Below, piece by piece: positions 1 to 7,027 of a stretch of 35,249 bases of DNA. Made by a program: the position numbers and the translations under genes. Each line of letters begins with the position of its first letter. The stretch's first letter is position 1. The notes beneath the pieces were generated by a model. The model worked only from the letters and a program-made list of their open reading frames with translations. It made no database searches and was not told where the DNA came from. The DNA comes from JANMEX01 sp043744175. Lineage in GTDB: Bacteria > Pseudomonadota > Alphaproteobacteria > Rhizobiales > Rhizobiaceae. The stretch covers positions 1 to 35,249 of the forward strand of contig JAYTVD010000009.1 of assembly GCA_043744175.1 (NCBI GenBank), in the 5' to 3' direction.

Positions 1-51
1 CTCACTAAAATCAAACAGTTATATGCCAGCCAGCCAGTGAAATCGCGACTA

Positions 52-105
52 TCCATCTCTGGATTCGCGGGTTCCGCTACGCGGCCCCGGAATGACGGAG
101 CGCGG
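52..105. repeat. Imperfect GC-rich palindromic intergenic element (candidate dispersed repeat)
   Basis: Between the left edge and the first gene lies a GC-rich stretch. Its ends read ATTC and GAAT and its interior carries CGCGGG and CCCCGG blocks around a TACG centre, so it can fold into an imperfect hairpin. It ends in a GGAATGACGG-type motif that resembles small palindromic repeats scattered between genes in many alphaproteobacteria. That resemblance is recalled knowledge; no second copy was seen in this window. The rest of 1-231 shows no convincing gene. Confidence 0.35.
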
Positions 106-231
106 GGGATAGGTTTTACGTCAGACGACGCAAAGCGTGGCTATTAGCATACACGTCCTAAATTTGCGTCGAGCGCACGGCAGCGTTGACTGAGGGGCAT
201 TCCATCATGTCCAGCGACCCAATGATTTAAT

Positions 232-260
232 TTGACTCCCGAAATAAATCACGCTCTACT
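232..260 (+). promoter_or_regulatory. Candidate sigma-70-type promoter of the PPOX flavoprotein gene
   Basis: A TTGACT -35 hexamer (232-237) is followed after 17 bases by TCTACT (255-260), a 4/6 match to the -10 consensus. The gene starts at 297, about 30 bases after the expected transcription start. The hexamers and spacing are seen; promoter activity is inferred. Confidence 0.5.
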
Positions 261-296
261 CTAGCGTACACTTTGTGCTTGGGAGGGCTCGTGATT

Positions 297-944
297 ATGG
301 CGTATGAAATTAGGCCGGAATATTTGATTAGTGACGAGAAATCGCTGCGCGATTTGTTTCCTGCGACGCACACTTTGGCGGGTTTGAAAAGTCTGAGCAA
401 ACTGGACAAACATGCACGGGATTTTATCGGGCGCTCGCCGTTTTTATGCATTGGCACACAGAATTTGGATGGCAAGGCCGATGTCAGTCCGCGCGGCGAT
501 CCGGCGGGATTTGTCCAAATACTCGATGATGAAACGCTGGCGATACCCGATCGTCCGGGCAATAACAGGCTTGATAGTCTGGTGAATATTATTGCCAATC
601 CCTGTGTCGGGCTGTTGTTTATCATTCCCGGCTTTGACGACACTCTGCGGGTGAACGGAGTGGCCAGCCTTGTGACTGACCCTGCCCTTCTCGAACGCAT
701 GGCTGTGAGCGGGCGTGCGCCAAAGGTCGCCATTATCGTCAAAGTGAGTGAGGTGTTTTTACACTGCGCCAAGGCGTTTAGGCGTTCTCATTTATGGAGC
801 CCAGACCATTTTCAAGACCGCAGCGAAATGCCGTCGCTGATGAAAATTCTGATGGACCAGACGGTTGGCGCGCCAAGCGACGGCGAAGAGATGCAGAAAA
901 TCGACGACGGGCTGGAGGCGGATTATCAGACGTCTATGTACTGA
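297..944 (+). CDS. PPOX-type (pyridoxamine 5'-phosphate oxidase-like) FMN flavoprotein
   Basis: A 215-residue soluble protein of the pyridoxamine-phosphate-oxidase-like split-barrel fold, similar to the MSMEG_1061-type family of FMN-dependent PPOX proteins. The core is recognisable: a CIGTQN strand, the segment DVSPRGDPAGF, then LAIPDRPGNNRLDSLVNI, all typical of this family's flavin-binding region. The real substrate cannot be told from sequence; members are usually annotated only as flavin-nucleotide-binding. ATG 297 is chosen over in-frame TTG 273 and GTG 291 because GGGAGG lies about 10 bases before it. It stands alone on the plus strand, convergent with the DUF262/HEPN pair. Its length is normal for the family. 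It is probably not the biosynthetic PdxH, which has different phosphate-binding motifs. Confidence 0.85.
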   Translation: MAYEIRPEYLISDEKSLRDLFPATHTLAGLKSLSKLDKHARDFIGRSPFLCIGTQNLDGKADVSPRGDPAGFVQILDDETLAIPDRPGNNRLDSLVNIIANPCVGLLFIIPGFDDTLRVNGVASLVTDPALLERMAVSGRAPKVAIIVKVSEVFLHCAKAFRRSHLWSPDHFQDRSEMPSLMKILMDQTVGAPSDGEEMQKIDDGLEADYQTSMY

Positions 945-980
945 GCTCACAAGTACAACAATTACAGTTTGATCAAGCAT

Positions 981-1586
981 TTAATTCGCCAAGGCAACAG
1001 CAATATTTTTCATTTCTGTTGCCCACAACTCGATCATATATGCACCACCATAACTATAGAAAAAAACAGTGCTATTAACGTCAATTGCTCCATTTTTGGG
1101 AGAGAACCAGCTCATATCTCTCACTTTTTTCGCAGATTCCTTCGAGCGGTGTGCAAAAAAATTTCTGGTGTACCGTAAATCCTCTAAAAGCCACGGCGTC
1201 TTTCCCAGCCCTCCAGCGATATTTGACAAGTTGGACAACTTTAGCCTACTCGCAGCGTCAATAGCATCCGTTGGAAGATACCAATTAGGTTCCGTTGTTC
1301 TTTTTTTATAGGTACTCATGAGTACATGGGCAGCATGCTCTTTTGAGGTCATTTTATTTGGTAGTTTTGAAACTATTGGTCCAGTTGAAGAATAAAAGGT
1401 ACCAAGGGCCGAAGTAAGAACAAACTCCCTTACAAAGTGCTCCCAAATGTTTTGGAGTTGAAAGATTGCGTGCTCCACCTGACGTTGCTCAGATACTTGA
1501 TCGCATTTTGGGCTAAAATTGATGACGGACGGCAATAATAAATTGATCTTTCTCTCAAGCTTCAGACTTAATTTAATTGGTTGCAC
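981..1586 (-). CDS. HEPN-type putative RNase (RNFFAH motif), partner of the DUF262 protein
   Basis: A 201-residue, mostly helical, soluble protein with no signal peptide or membrane segment. Residues 141-146 read RNFFAH, which fits the Rx4-6H active-site motif (RNxxAH form) of HEPN endoribonucleases. An upstream amphipathic stretch around 41-60 (FQLQNIWEHFVREFV) looks like the first long HEPN helix. The assigned start is GTG 1586, inside the end of the upstream gene, giving a 14-base overlap (1573-1586) and hence likely translational coupling. Many HEPN proteins with this motif are RNA-cleaving toxins or effectors of defence systems; that is family knowledge, and activity here is inferred. 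Codons are AT-rich compared with pyrG next door, which suggests horizontal acquisition. It could instead be a catalytically silent HEPN partner domain. Confidence 0.65.
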   Translation of the reverse strand: MQPIKLSLKLERKINLLLPSVINFSPKCDQVSEQRQVEHAIFQLQNIWEHFVREFVLTSALGTFYSSTGPIVSKLPNKMTSKEHAAHVLMSTYKKRTTEPNWYLPTDAIDAASRLKLSNLSNIAGGLGKTPWLLEDLRYTRNFFAHRSKESAKKVRDMSWFSPKNGAIDVNSTVFFYSYGGAYMIELWATEMKNIAVALAN

Positions 1587-2637
1587 TTTTAGCCAACGCT
1601 CGTACTAAGAATTCAAGACGAACTTTGCGTGAGGCAAGTGTCTGCGTCGAACTCTTCGTTGCTGAAATAAACTTTCCATAGCGGCCCTCGAGATCGTCAT
1701 TGTCAATGGCGGCCTGCATCAACAACAACTCCTGACCTCCATTTATTAAATCGACACCCACACCCGCCAATCGGTCAATGTCAACAGTTGAACGTCCTTT
1801 CGGAAGTCTGCCGTTTAAGAACTCTATTGCCGCGAACAGCGCCAAGAAATTTGGTGAATCAAAAAATGTTGAACCCGCCAGTAATGCGCTAAAGTTGCCA
1901 ATTATAAATTCAATGTTTTTGTCAACTACCTGCCTAATATCGTAGAAGTATGATTCAGACTTATCCTTGTTAGAATTATAATACTTGTCAATAGGTCGCT
2001 CACCACCATCACTGAATCCAACAGAAGCAATCATGAACAATTCTGCCATAAAACTGGTATTCTTTTGCCTCAAACATTCTCTTACGGTAATTACTTTATA
2101 GATATCCCAAAGAATTGCCCATTCTCTTGTAGCATTCCAAATTGCCCATTTAATAGGCTCGTCATACTTAGCATGCCGCAACTCAGCTGGAGTAACTTTA
2201 ACATTATAAGAATTTAGGCGAGAAAAAACCTCAAGCACATCAGCATCAGACGCGTTAATTAACTGAATAGTCGTTAAGGGAAAACTTAAAAACGCTTCCT
2301 TTTGGTCAACTTCCAAATTTTGAAAATCAAGTCCTGCAAACTGCTTTGCCTTGTTGCCGAATTTTATGGAACCGGAAGCAAACTCTAAAATAGATCTCAA
2401 TCGCTGTTGACCATCAACAACTTCTCTCATCGTACTTTGTGTCTGCGGGTTAATACGCGTGCGAAGATATATCTGAGGTACCGGCAATCTATTTAATATC
2501 GTATCGATCAAAAAAAGTTTTGCCGCCTGAGTCCACACGGAGCCCCTCTGAAAAGAAGGATCAAGTATCAATTGCTTTCTACGTTGCCACTCAATAAAAT
2601 CAGCAATCGAATAAGTTTGAGGGATACTTCCTTGCAT
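1573..2637 (-). CDS. DUF262 (ParB/Srx-like, DGQQR) protein without HNH domain
   Basis: A 354-residue protein with the signature of the DUF262/GmrSD N-terminal domain: FQRGSVW at residues 29-35 and DGQQRL at 75-80, the ParB/sulfiredoxin-like nucleotide-binding motif. In GmrSD-type type IV restriction enzymes this domain binds or hydrolyses NTP and is followed by a DUF1524 HNH nuclease. Here the rest (about 110-354) is helical, I see no HNH motif, and the chain is too short for a full GmrSD. The nuclease function may therefore be supplied by the overlapping downstream HEPN gene. ATG 2637 is preceded by AAAGG at good spacing. A sampled 60-base line inside the gene (1921-1980) counts 33% GC against 53% in a pyrG line (3301-3360), consistent with foreign origin. 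Upstream is the 3' end of pyrG, 102 bases away, without a clear terminator. Confidence 0.8.
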   Translation of the reverse strand: MQGSIPQTYSIADFIEWQRRKQLILDPSFQRGSVWTQAAKLFLIDTILNRLPVPQIYLRTRINPQTQSTMREVVDGQQRLRSILEFASGSIKFGNKAKQFAGLDFQNLEVDQKEAFLSFPLTTIQLINASDADVLEVFSRLNSYNVKVTPAELRHAKYDEPIKWAIWNATREWAILWDIYKVITVRECLRQKNTSFMAELFMIASVGFSDGGERPIDKYYNSNKDKSESYFYDIRQVVDKNIEFIIGNFSALLAGSTFFDSPNFLALFAAIEFLNGRLPKGRSTVDIDRLAGVGVDLINGGQELLLMQAAIDNDDLEGRYGKFISATKSSTQTLASRKVRLEFLVRALAKSATN

Positions 2638-2739
2638 AATTTGCCTTTAATGAAATGCGGCCCCAATACAAAATATAAGAATAGGGTCTTTTTACTGGAC
2701 AGAAAGTCATTCTAGCTTCTGTTCAAAGCAAGGCAAGCT

Positions 2740-4368
2740 CTAAACCAGCCTGCCCTTTTCAACAGCAGCTTCGATAAAACTCGCAAACAGCGGGTGTGGT
2801 TCAAACGGGCGGGATTTTAGCTCCGGATGATACTGCACGCCGATGAACCATGGATGGTCTGGATATTCGATCGTTTCCGGCAGCACGCCATCCGGTGACA
2901 TGCCTGCAAATTCGAGGCCGCACTCTTCCAGACGCTCTTTATAGTCGATGTTGACTTCATAGCGGTGGCGGTGGCGCTCGTGGATTGTTGTGGTGCCGTA
3001 GATTTCGGCGATTTTGGAGCCGGGCTTTAGAGCTGCCTCAAACGCGCCGAGGCGCATTGTGCCGCCCAGATCGCCTGCAGCCTGGCGCTTTTCGAGCATG
3101 TTGCCCTTGAGCCATTCAGTCATGAGGCCGACAACCGGCTCTTTGGATGGGCCAAATTCTGTTGAGGAAGCACCGGTGACGCCGGCCAAATTGCGGGCCG
3201 CCTCGATGCAGGCCATTTGCATGCCGAAGCAGATGCCAAAGTAAGGAACTTTGCGCTCGCGGGCGAACTTTGCGGCAAGAATTTTGCCCTCTGATCCGCG
3301 CTCGCCGAATCCGCCGGGAACCAGAATGCCATCAACTTTTTCAAGATAAGGCGATGGGTCTTCTTTTTCGAAAACCTCCGACTCAATCCACTCCAGCTTG
3401 ACCTTGACCTTGTTGGCCAGCCCGCCGTGGGCGAGCGCTTCCATCAAGCTCTTGTAGGCGTCTTTGAGGCCGGTATATTTGCCGACGATAGCAATGGTGA
3501 CTTCGCCTTCGGGATTATGAATGCGCTGCGTAATCTCGTTCCAGCGCTCCATACGGGGCTTTGGCGCGGGCTCAATGCCGAATGCGGCCAGTACCTCTGA
3601 ATCGAGACCTTCTTTATGGTAGGCCATTGGCACATCATAAATGTGAGCCACATCAAGGGCTTGGATGACGGCGCTCTCACGGACATTGCAGAACAGCGAT
3701 AGTTTGCGACGCTCTTCCGCAGGAATTTCGCGATCCGCACGAATGAGCAGTATATCCGGCGCAATGCCGATTGAGCGCAGCTCTTTGACAGAATGCTGGG
3801 TTGGCTTTGTCTTCAATTCGCCAGCGGTCGGGATATACGGCATCAGCGTCAAATGGATATAGACGCAGGAATTGCGCGGCAAATCATTGCCGATCTGGCG
3901 GATGGATTCGAGGAACGGCATGGCCTCAATATCGCCCACCGTGCCGCCAATTTCGCAGATAACAAAATCAAACTCATCATTGCTATCAAGCACGAAGTTT
4001 TTGATCTCATTGGTGACGTGCGGAATGACCTGCACTGTCGCGCCAAGATAATCGCCGCGCCGCTCTTTATCGATGATGTTCTTATAAATACGGCCTGTCG
4101 TAATATTGTCGTGCTTATTGGCCGAGCGGCCTGTGAAGCGCTCGTAATGACCCAAATCAAGATCAGTTTCCGCGCCATCATCAGTGACGAACACTTCGCC
4201 GTGCTGATAGGGCGACATAGTGCCCGGATCAACATTGAGATAGGGATCGAGTTTACGGATACGCACGCGGTAGCCGCGCGCCTGCAAGAGAGCGGCTAAC
4301 GCCGCTGCTGCAATGCCTTTTCCAAGCGAAGAAACCACGCCACCGGTAATAAAAACATATCGTGCCAT
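2740..4368 (-). CDS. pyrG: CTP synthase (glutamine-hydrolysing)
   Basis: Converts UTP to CTP using ATP and glutamine, the last step of pyrimidine nucleotide synthesis, in the cytosol. Full length at 542 residues. The N-terminal synthetase domain (about 1-270) opens with the conserved FITGGVVSSLGKG P-loop and the YLNVDPGTMSPYQHGEVFV block. The class I glutamine amidotransferase domain (about 290-535) has the nucleophile Cys380 in GICFGMQ and the His514/Glu516 pair in YHPE. ATG 4368 gives the canonical MARYVFITGG start; no strong Shine-Dalgarno is visible in front of it. It lies downstream of two L,D-transpeptidase genes on the same strand, with an 88-base gap that can form alternative hairpins (see 4375-4426). 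The order secG-pyrG is common in Hyphomicrobiales; the transpeptidases are an insertion in that order. Confidence 0.98.
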   Translation of the reverse strand: MARYVFITGGVVSSLGKGIAAAALAALLQARGYRVRIRKLDPYLNVDPGTMSPYQHGEVFVTDDGAETDLDLGHYERFTGRSANKHDNITTGRIYKNIIDKERRGDYLGATVQVIPHVTNEIKNFVLDSNDEFDFVICEIGGTVGDIEAMPFLESIRQIGNDLPRNSCVYIHLTLMPYIPTAGELKTKPTQHSVKELRSIGIAPDILLIRADREIPAEERRKLSLFCNVRESAVIQALDVAHIYDVPMAYHKEGLDSEVLAAFGIEPAPKPRMERWNEITQRIHNPEGEVTIAIVGKYTGLKDAYKSLMEALAHGGLANKVKVKLEWIESEVFEKEDPSPYLEKVDGILVPGGFGERGSEGKILAAKFARERKVPYFGICFGMQMACIEAARNLAGVTGASSTEFGPSKEPVVGLMTEWLKGNMLEKRQAAGDLGGTMRLGAFEAALKPGSKIAEIYGTTTIHERHRHRYEVNIDYKERLEECGLEFAGMSPDGVLPETIEYPDHPWFIGVQYHPELKSRPFEPHPLFASFIEAAVEKGRLV

Positions 4369-4374
4369 GGGAGT

Positions 4375-4426
4375 CGGTGATTAACGGCACATTTTGATTT
4401 CCGCTAGTCACAAAAATCAATCACCG
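4375..4426 (-). promoter_or_regulatory. Candidate pyrG leader structure with competing stems
   Basis: In the pyrG leader an 8-base perfect inverted repeat, CGGTGATT (4375-4382) with AATCACCG (4419-4426), ends six bases before the pyrG start. A second perfect 7-base pairing, TTGATTT (4394-4400) with AAATCAA (4414-4420), shares bases 4419-4420 with the first, so the two cannot both form completely. Pairing is seen directly; a regulatory role is inferred. Confidence 0.35.
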
Positions 4427-4456
4427 TGTTTTTTCCACGACGAATAATAAGTTCAA

Positions 4457-5161
4457 TTACAGAACGACAACTTTGGTGCCGATTCTTACGCGCTTATAGA
4501 GGTCCATCACATGCTCGTTGACCATGCGAAAGCATCCGTTGGAAGCCGCAGAGCCGATTGTCCAGGGCTGAGTCGTGCCATGAATGCGAATGTGGGTGTC
4601 GGTGTTGCCCTGATACAAATACATGGCGCGTGCACCGAGCGGGTTTGTCGGGCCACCGGGCATACCATCTTTATATTTGGCGTAATGTTCGGGACTGCGG
4701 GCAATCATCTCGTCGGTGGGGGTCCATGACGGCCATTCGACCTTGGAAGCGATACGCGCCTCGCCTGTCCAACCGAGGCCTTCTTTACCGATGGCGACGC
4801 CATAGCGACGGGCGCGGTTGCCTTCCTCAACGAGAAACAAGAATTTGTCCTCAGAATTGATAACAATCGTGCCTGGCTCTTCGCCGTCGTAATATTCAAC
4901 TTCCTGCGGCTCGTAGATAGGGTCGATTTTATAGGATTTGCCACCTTTTTTCTTCGACTTAACGGATGCAGCCTTTTTGACTTTTTTTCTCACCCGGGGT
5001 TGATCAATCGGTGCGGGCAGATCGCGCTTGGGCGCTTCATAGATGACCTGACGGTCACCCTCAAATAATAATTCAAGAATGGAGCTTGCCTGCGCCGCGC
5101 CAGTGGCGGCAGCGCTGGCGAGAACGGAGCTTCCCATAACGAAAACGCGACGAGATATCAT
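4457..5161 (-). CDS. L,D-transpeptidase (YkuD family), Tat-type signal
   Basis: A 234-residue exported enzyme of the YkuD family, which makes 3-3 peptidoglycan cross-links or attaches proteins to peptidoglycan in the periplasm. The catalytic signature is complete near the C terminus: His194 in HGTTQP and Cys210 in SNGCFRM. The N terminus (about 1-26) is a signal peptide with SRRVFV, fitting a twin-arginine motif, and ends in AQA. A Lys-rich linker (about 58-78) follows. ATG 5161 has AGGA about six bases upstream. The downstream neighbour is pyrG; the upstream neighbour 72 bases away is a longer paralogue whose last 130 or so residues are nearly parallel, so the pair looks like a tandem duplication. 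Which reaction each performs cannot be read from sequence. Confidence 0.92.
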   Translation of the reverse strand: MISRRVFVMGSSVLASAAATGAAQASSILELLFEGDRQVIYEAPKRDLPAPIDQPRVRKKVKKAASVKSKKKGGKSYKIDPIYEPQEVEYYDGEEPGTIVINSEDKFLFLVEEGNRARRYGVAIGKEGLGWTGEARIASKVEWPSWTPTDEMIARSPEHYAKYKDGMPGGPTNPLGARAMYLYQGNTDTHIRIHGTTQPWTIGSAASNGCFRMVNEHVMDLYKRVRIGTKVVVL

Positions 5162-5181
5162 GATGGTCCTAACCTTAAACG

Positions 5182-5211
5182 CAAAGGCCGTCCAAATATC
5201 AGACGGCTTTG
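5182..5211 (-). terminator. Hairpin between the two L,D-transpeptidase genes
   Basis: CAAA (5182-5185) plus GCCGTC (5187-5192) pair with GACGGC (5202-5207) plus TTTG (5208-5211), with one bulged G and a nine-base loop. On the transcribed minus strand it is followed by only a weak T-rich stretch, so it may be an attenuator or a 3'-end stabiliser rather than a full terminator. Confidence 0.45.
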
Positions 5212-5233
5212 ACTAAATTGATGCGTCAGCCGA

Positions 5234-6223
5234 CTAAAGCACGATAACTTTGGTGCCGACCGTTACGCGCGAATACAAATCAATCACATGTTCATTGACC
5301 ATACGGAAGCAGCCGTTTGACGCTGCAGTGCCGATTGTCCAAGGCTGGGTTGTGCCATGGATGCGCAAATGGGTGTCTTGTTTGCCGTCATAAAGATAGA
5401 TCGCGCGCGCGCCGAGCGGGTTGCCCATGCCGCCATCCATGCCATCGGCATATTTTGCGTATTTCTCAGGTGAGCGTTCCTGCATTTCCAATGTTGGTAT
5501 CCAGCGTGGCCATTCCTGCTTGCTGCCAACGGCAACAGTACCATGGAAATCTAAGCCTTCTTTGCCAACGGCAACACCATAACGGCGGGCGGTTAGTGGC
5601 GATTCCATCAGGTAGAGGAAGCGCTGCCTGGTATCAATGACTATGGTTCCAGCGGGATAACCTGTCATAGCCACTTCTTGTGGCTCAAATTTGGGATCAA
5701 TGTTCCAGCCTTTTTTCTTGGCCTTCTTTACCGGCGTAACGCCAGCGCGAGTCGCGGCATCCTGCGCGGTAATTTCCGCATCGAGTTTCGCAACTTCATT
5801 AGCTGAGAAGGACTTTGGATCCTTCAATTCGGCAGTGCCGGGAATGAGCTTATCCTTGTTCGATACCTTGACGTTGGTTACCTTGGCATCGGCAAGCTTG
5901 GCGTCCATTTCCTTTTTCTTTGCCGCGGCCATTTGATCGGCTTTGGACTGCTTAGCCTTGGCGACTTTATCTGCTGCAAGCCACTTTGGCTCGGCTTTTT
6001 GCAATTCCGCGAGGCGGGCGACCTCGTCCTCGGTCATTTTAGGCGCTTTTTTGCTTTTGGCCGATAGCTTCACCTTCTTGCGAAGTGCCTTAAGCTCAGC
6101 CAAGCCTTTTGAACGCTCATCGGCGACTTCGGCTTCAGACTTGAAAAAGAGGAATCCAGCCTTTGAAGGCGAAACCATAAGCACCGATGCGGCACCCGTA
6201 AGCAGCAAGCGACGTGAAATCAT
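5234..6223 (-). CDS. L,D-transpeptidase (YkuD family) with long Lys/Ala-rich linker
   Basis: A 329-residue paralogue of the gene just downstream. It begins with a signal peptide carrying SRRLLL (Tat-like) and ending near SKA at about residue 22. It then has a charged, Lys/Ala/Glu-rich region (about 33-125) likely to be helical or coiled-coil, and finally the YkuD domain with His289 in HGTTQP and Cys305 in SNGCFRM. The extra region is the main difference from the 234-residue copy and could act as a spacer to reach peptidoglycan or contact a partner; that is inference. ATG 6223 fits the signal peptide, although the upstream Shine-Dalgarno is weak. It follows secG after a strong stem-loop, so it may have its own promoter in 6224-6360; none was convincing. 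Confidence 0.92.
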   Translation of the reverse strand: MISRRLLLTGAASVLMVSPSKAGFLFFKSEAEVADERSKGLAELKALRKKVKLSAKSKKAPKMTEDEVARLAELQKAEPKWLAADKVAKAKQSKADQMAAAKKKEMDAKLADAKVTNVKVSNKDKLIPGTAELKDPKSFSANEVAKLDAEITAQDAATRAGVTPVKKAKKKGWNIDPKFEPQEVAMTGYPAGTIVIDTRQRFLYLMESPLTARRYGVAVGKEGLDFHGTVAVGSKQEWPRWIPTLEMQERSPEKYAKYADGMDGGMGNPLGARAIYLYDGKQDTHLRIHGTTQPWTIGTAASNGCFRMVNEHVIDLYSRVTVGTKVIVL

Positions 6224-6362
6224 TTTGATGTGACCATTTGTTAAAATTTACGAGCAGACTGGGAGTGCTGCTTTCGGTAAGTTTCATATCGCAACGTCAC
6301 GCCAGTCTCAAGACAGTTTGAATAAAACTCTCGTGAACGTGGTTAAGAGCGACAGAAATGCA

Positions 6363-6385
6363 ACAGGGCCGCAATGCGGCCCTGT
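6363..6385 (-). terminator. Stem-loop downstream of secG
   Basis: A perfect 10-base stem (ACAGGGCCGC with GCGGCCCTGT) closes a three-base loop, starting about 25 bases after the secG stop. On the minus strand it is followed by TTGCATTTCTG, only moderately T-rich. It is a good candidate for the end, or partial end, of the secG transcript. Confidence 0.6.
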
Positions 6386-6410
6386 CGTCAAACTCAAATT
6401 TGGAAAAACA

Positions 6411-6881
6411 CTATGATTTTGGTACTGCAGGCGCAGCGGGTGTTGCCGGTGCTGCTGGTGTTGCAGGAGCCGCTGGCGCGGTCGCATCAGGCGTTGCCGG
6501 TGTCGCTGGGACAGTGGGGGTTGCTGCATCTGGCGCTGTCGGTACGGCGGGCGCAGTTGGCGCTGTAGCCGCTGGCTTTGCTGACCCTAGCTTGTCGATA
6601 ATGCCGGTGCCCTGGTTCTGCGTGGCGGCTGGAACCAGATCAAGCACGTCTGTCGGCTTGGCACCGTAGCGGGCCAAAATCGAAAGCAGCAAAGAAGTAA
6701 TAAAAAAACCTGTTGCAAGTATTGCCGTTGCACGGGTCAAGGCGTTTGCCGCTCCGCGTGCCGTCATGAAGCCCGAGCCACCACCCATGCCAAGTCCGCC
6801 GCCTTCGGAGCGCTGCAAAAGCACCACGATTACCAGCGAAACAACAATCATCAGGTGGATAACAATCAATACGGTTTGCAT
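6411..6881 (-). CDS. secG: Preprotein translocase subunit SecG with Ala/Pro/Thr-rich tail
   Basis: SecG is the small inner-membrane subunit of the SecYEG channel and assists SecA-driven export. The 156-residue protein has two membrane segments (about 4-22 and 53-71) flanking the conserved loop LLQRSEGGGLGMGGG, the family hallmark. Residues from about 95 to the end are a low-complexity tail of Ala, Pro and Thr (repeats such as PATPATPDA), common in alphaproteobacterial SecG and probably unstructured. ATG 6881 has GGAAA about eight bases upstream, and a clear promoter lies at 6899-6927. It is downstream of tpiA on the same strand and followed by a stem-loop. The tail's DNA is repetitive and may vary in length between strains. 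Confidence 0.95.
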   Translation of the reverse strand: MQTVLIVIHLMIVVSLVIVVLLQRSEGGGLGMGGGSGFMTARGAANALTRATAILATGFFITSLLLSILARYGAKPTDVLDLVPAATQNQGTGIIDKLGSAKPAATAPTAPAVPTAPDAATPTVPATPATPDATAPAAPATPAAPATPAAPAVPKS

Positions 6882-6898
6882 AAGATATTTCCAGTTAA

Positions 6899-6927
6899 GG
6901 TATCCGGCGATGCGCCAGTCCTGTCAA
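6899..6927 (-). promoter_or_regulatory. Candidate secG promoter
   Basis: Read on the minus strand, a perfect TTGACA -35 (6922-6927) is separated by 17 bases from GATACC (6899-6904) as the -10. The expected start is about 10 bases before the secG ATG, giving a very short leader. The -10 is only a partial match. Confidence 0.5.
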
Positions 6928-7001
6928 ATTTCGCGCTGCTTACACGCTTGGGCACAATTTTCCAAGCCCAGTTGGTGAAATGGGTCATAGGTTTGCAAAT
7001 T

Positions 7002-7018
7002 ACGAGGTCTAATCTCGT
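7002..7018 (-). terminator. Weak stem-loop after tpiA
   Basis: ACGAG and CTCGT form a five-base stem with a seven-base loop just past the tpiA stop, followed on the minus strand by AATTTG. It is short and has no real U-tract, so it is only a possible 3' end. Confidence 0.25.
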
Positions 7019-7027
7019 TTTGAGTAC

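Noticed and set aside
227..772. Long open frame on the minus strand opposite the PPOX gene
   Set aside because: It is fully antisense to a recognisable flavoprotein and its translation has no family features.
3793..4299. Plus-strand open frame of 168 codons inside pyrG
   Set aside because: Antisense to the highly conserved N-terminal half of CTP synthase; composition is a codon shadow.
6420..6570. Repetitive DNA that might be a CRISPR-like or tandem array
   Set aside because: It encodes the Ala/Pro/Thr tail of SecG and has no regular repeat-spacer pattern.
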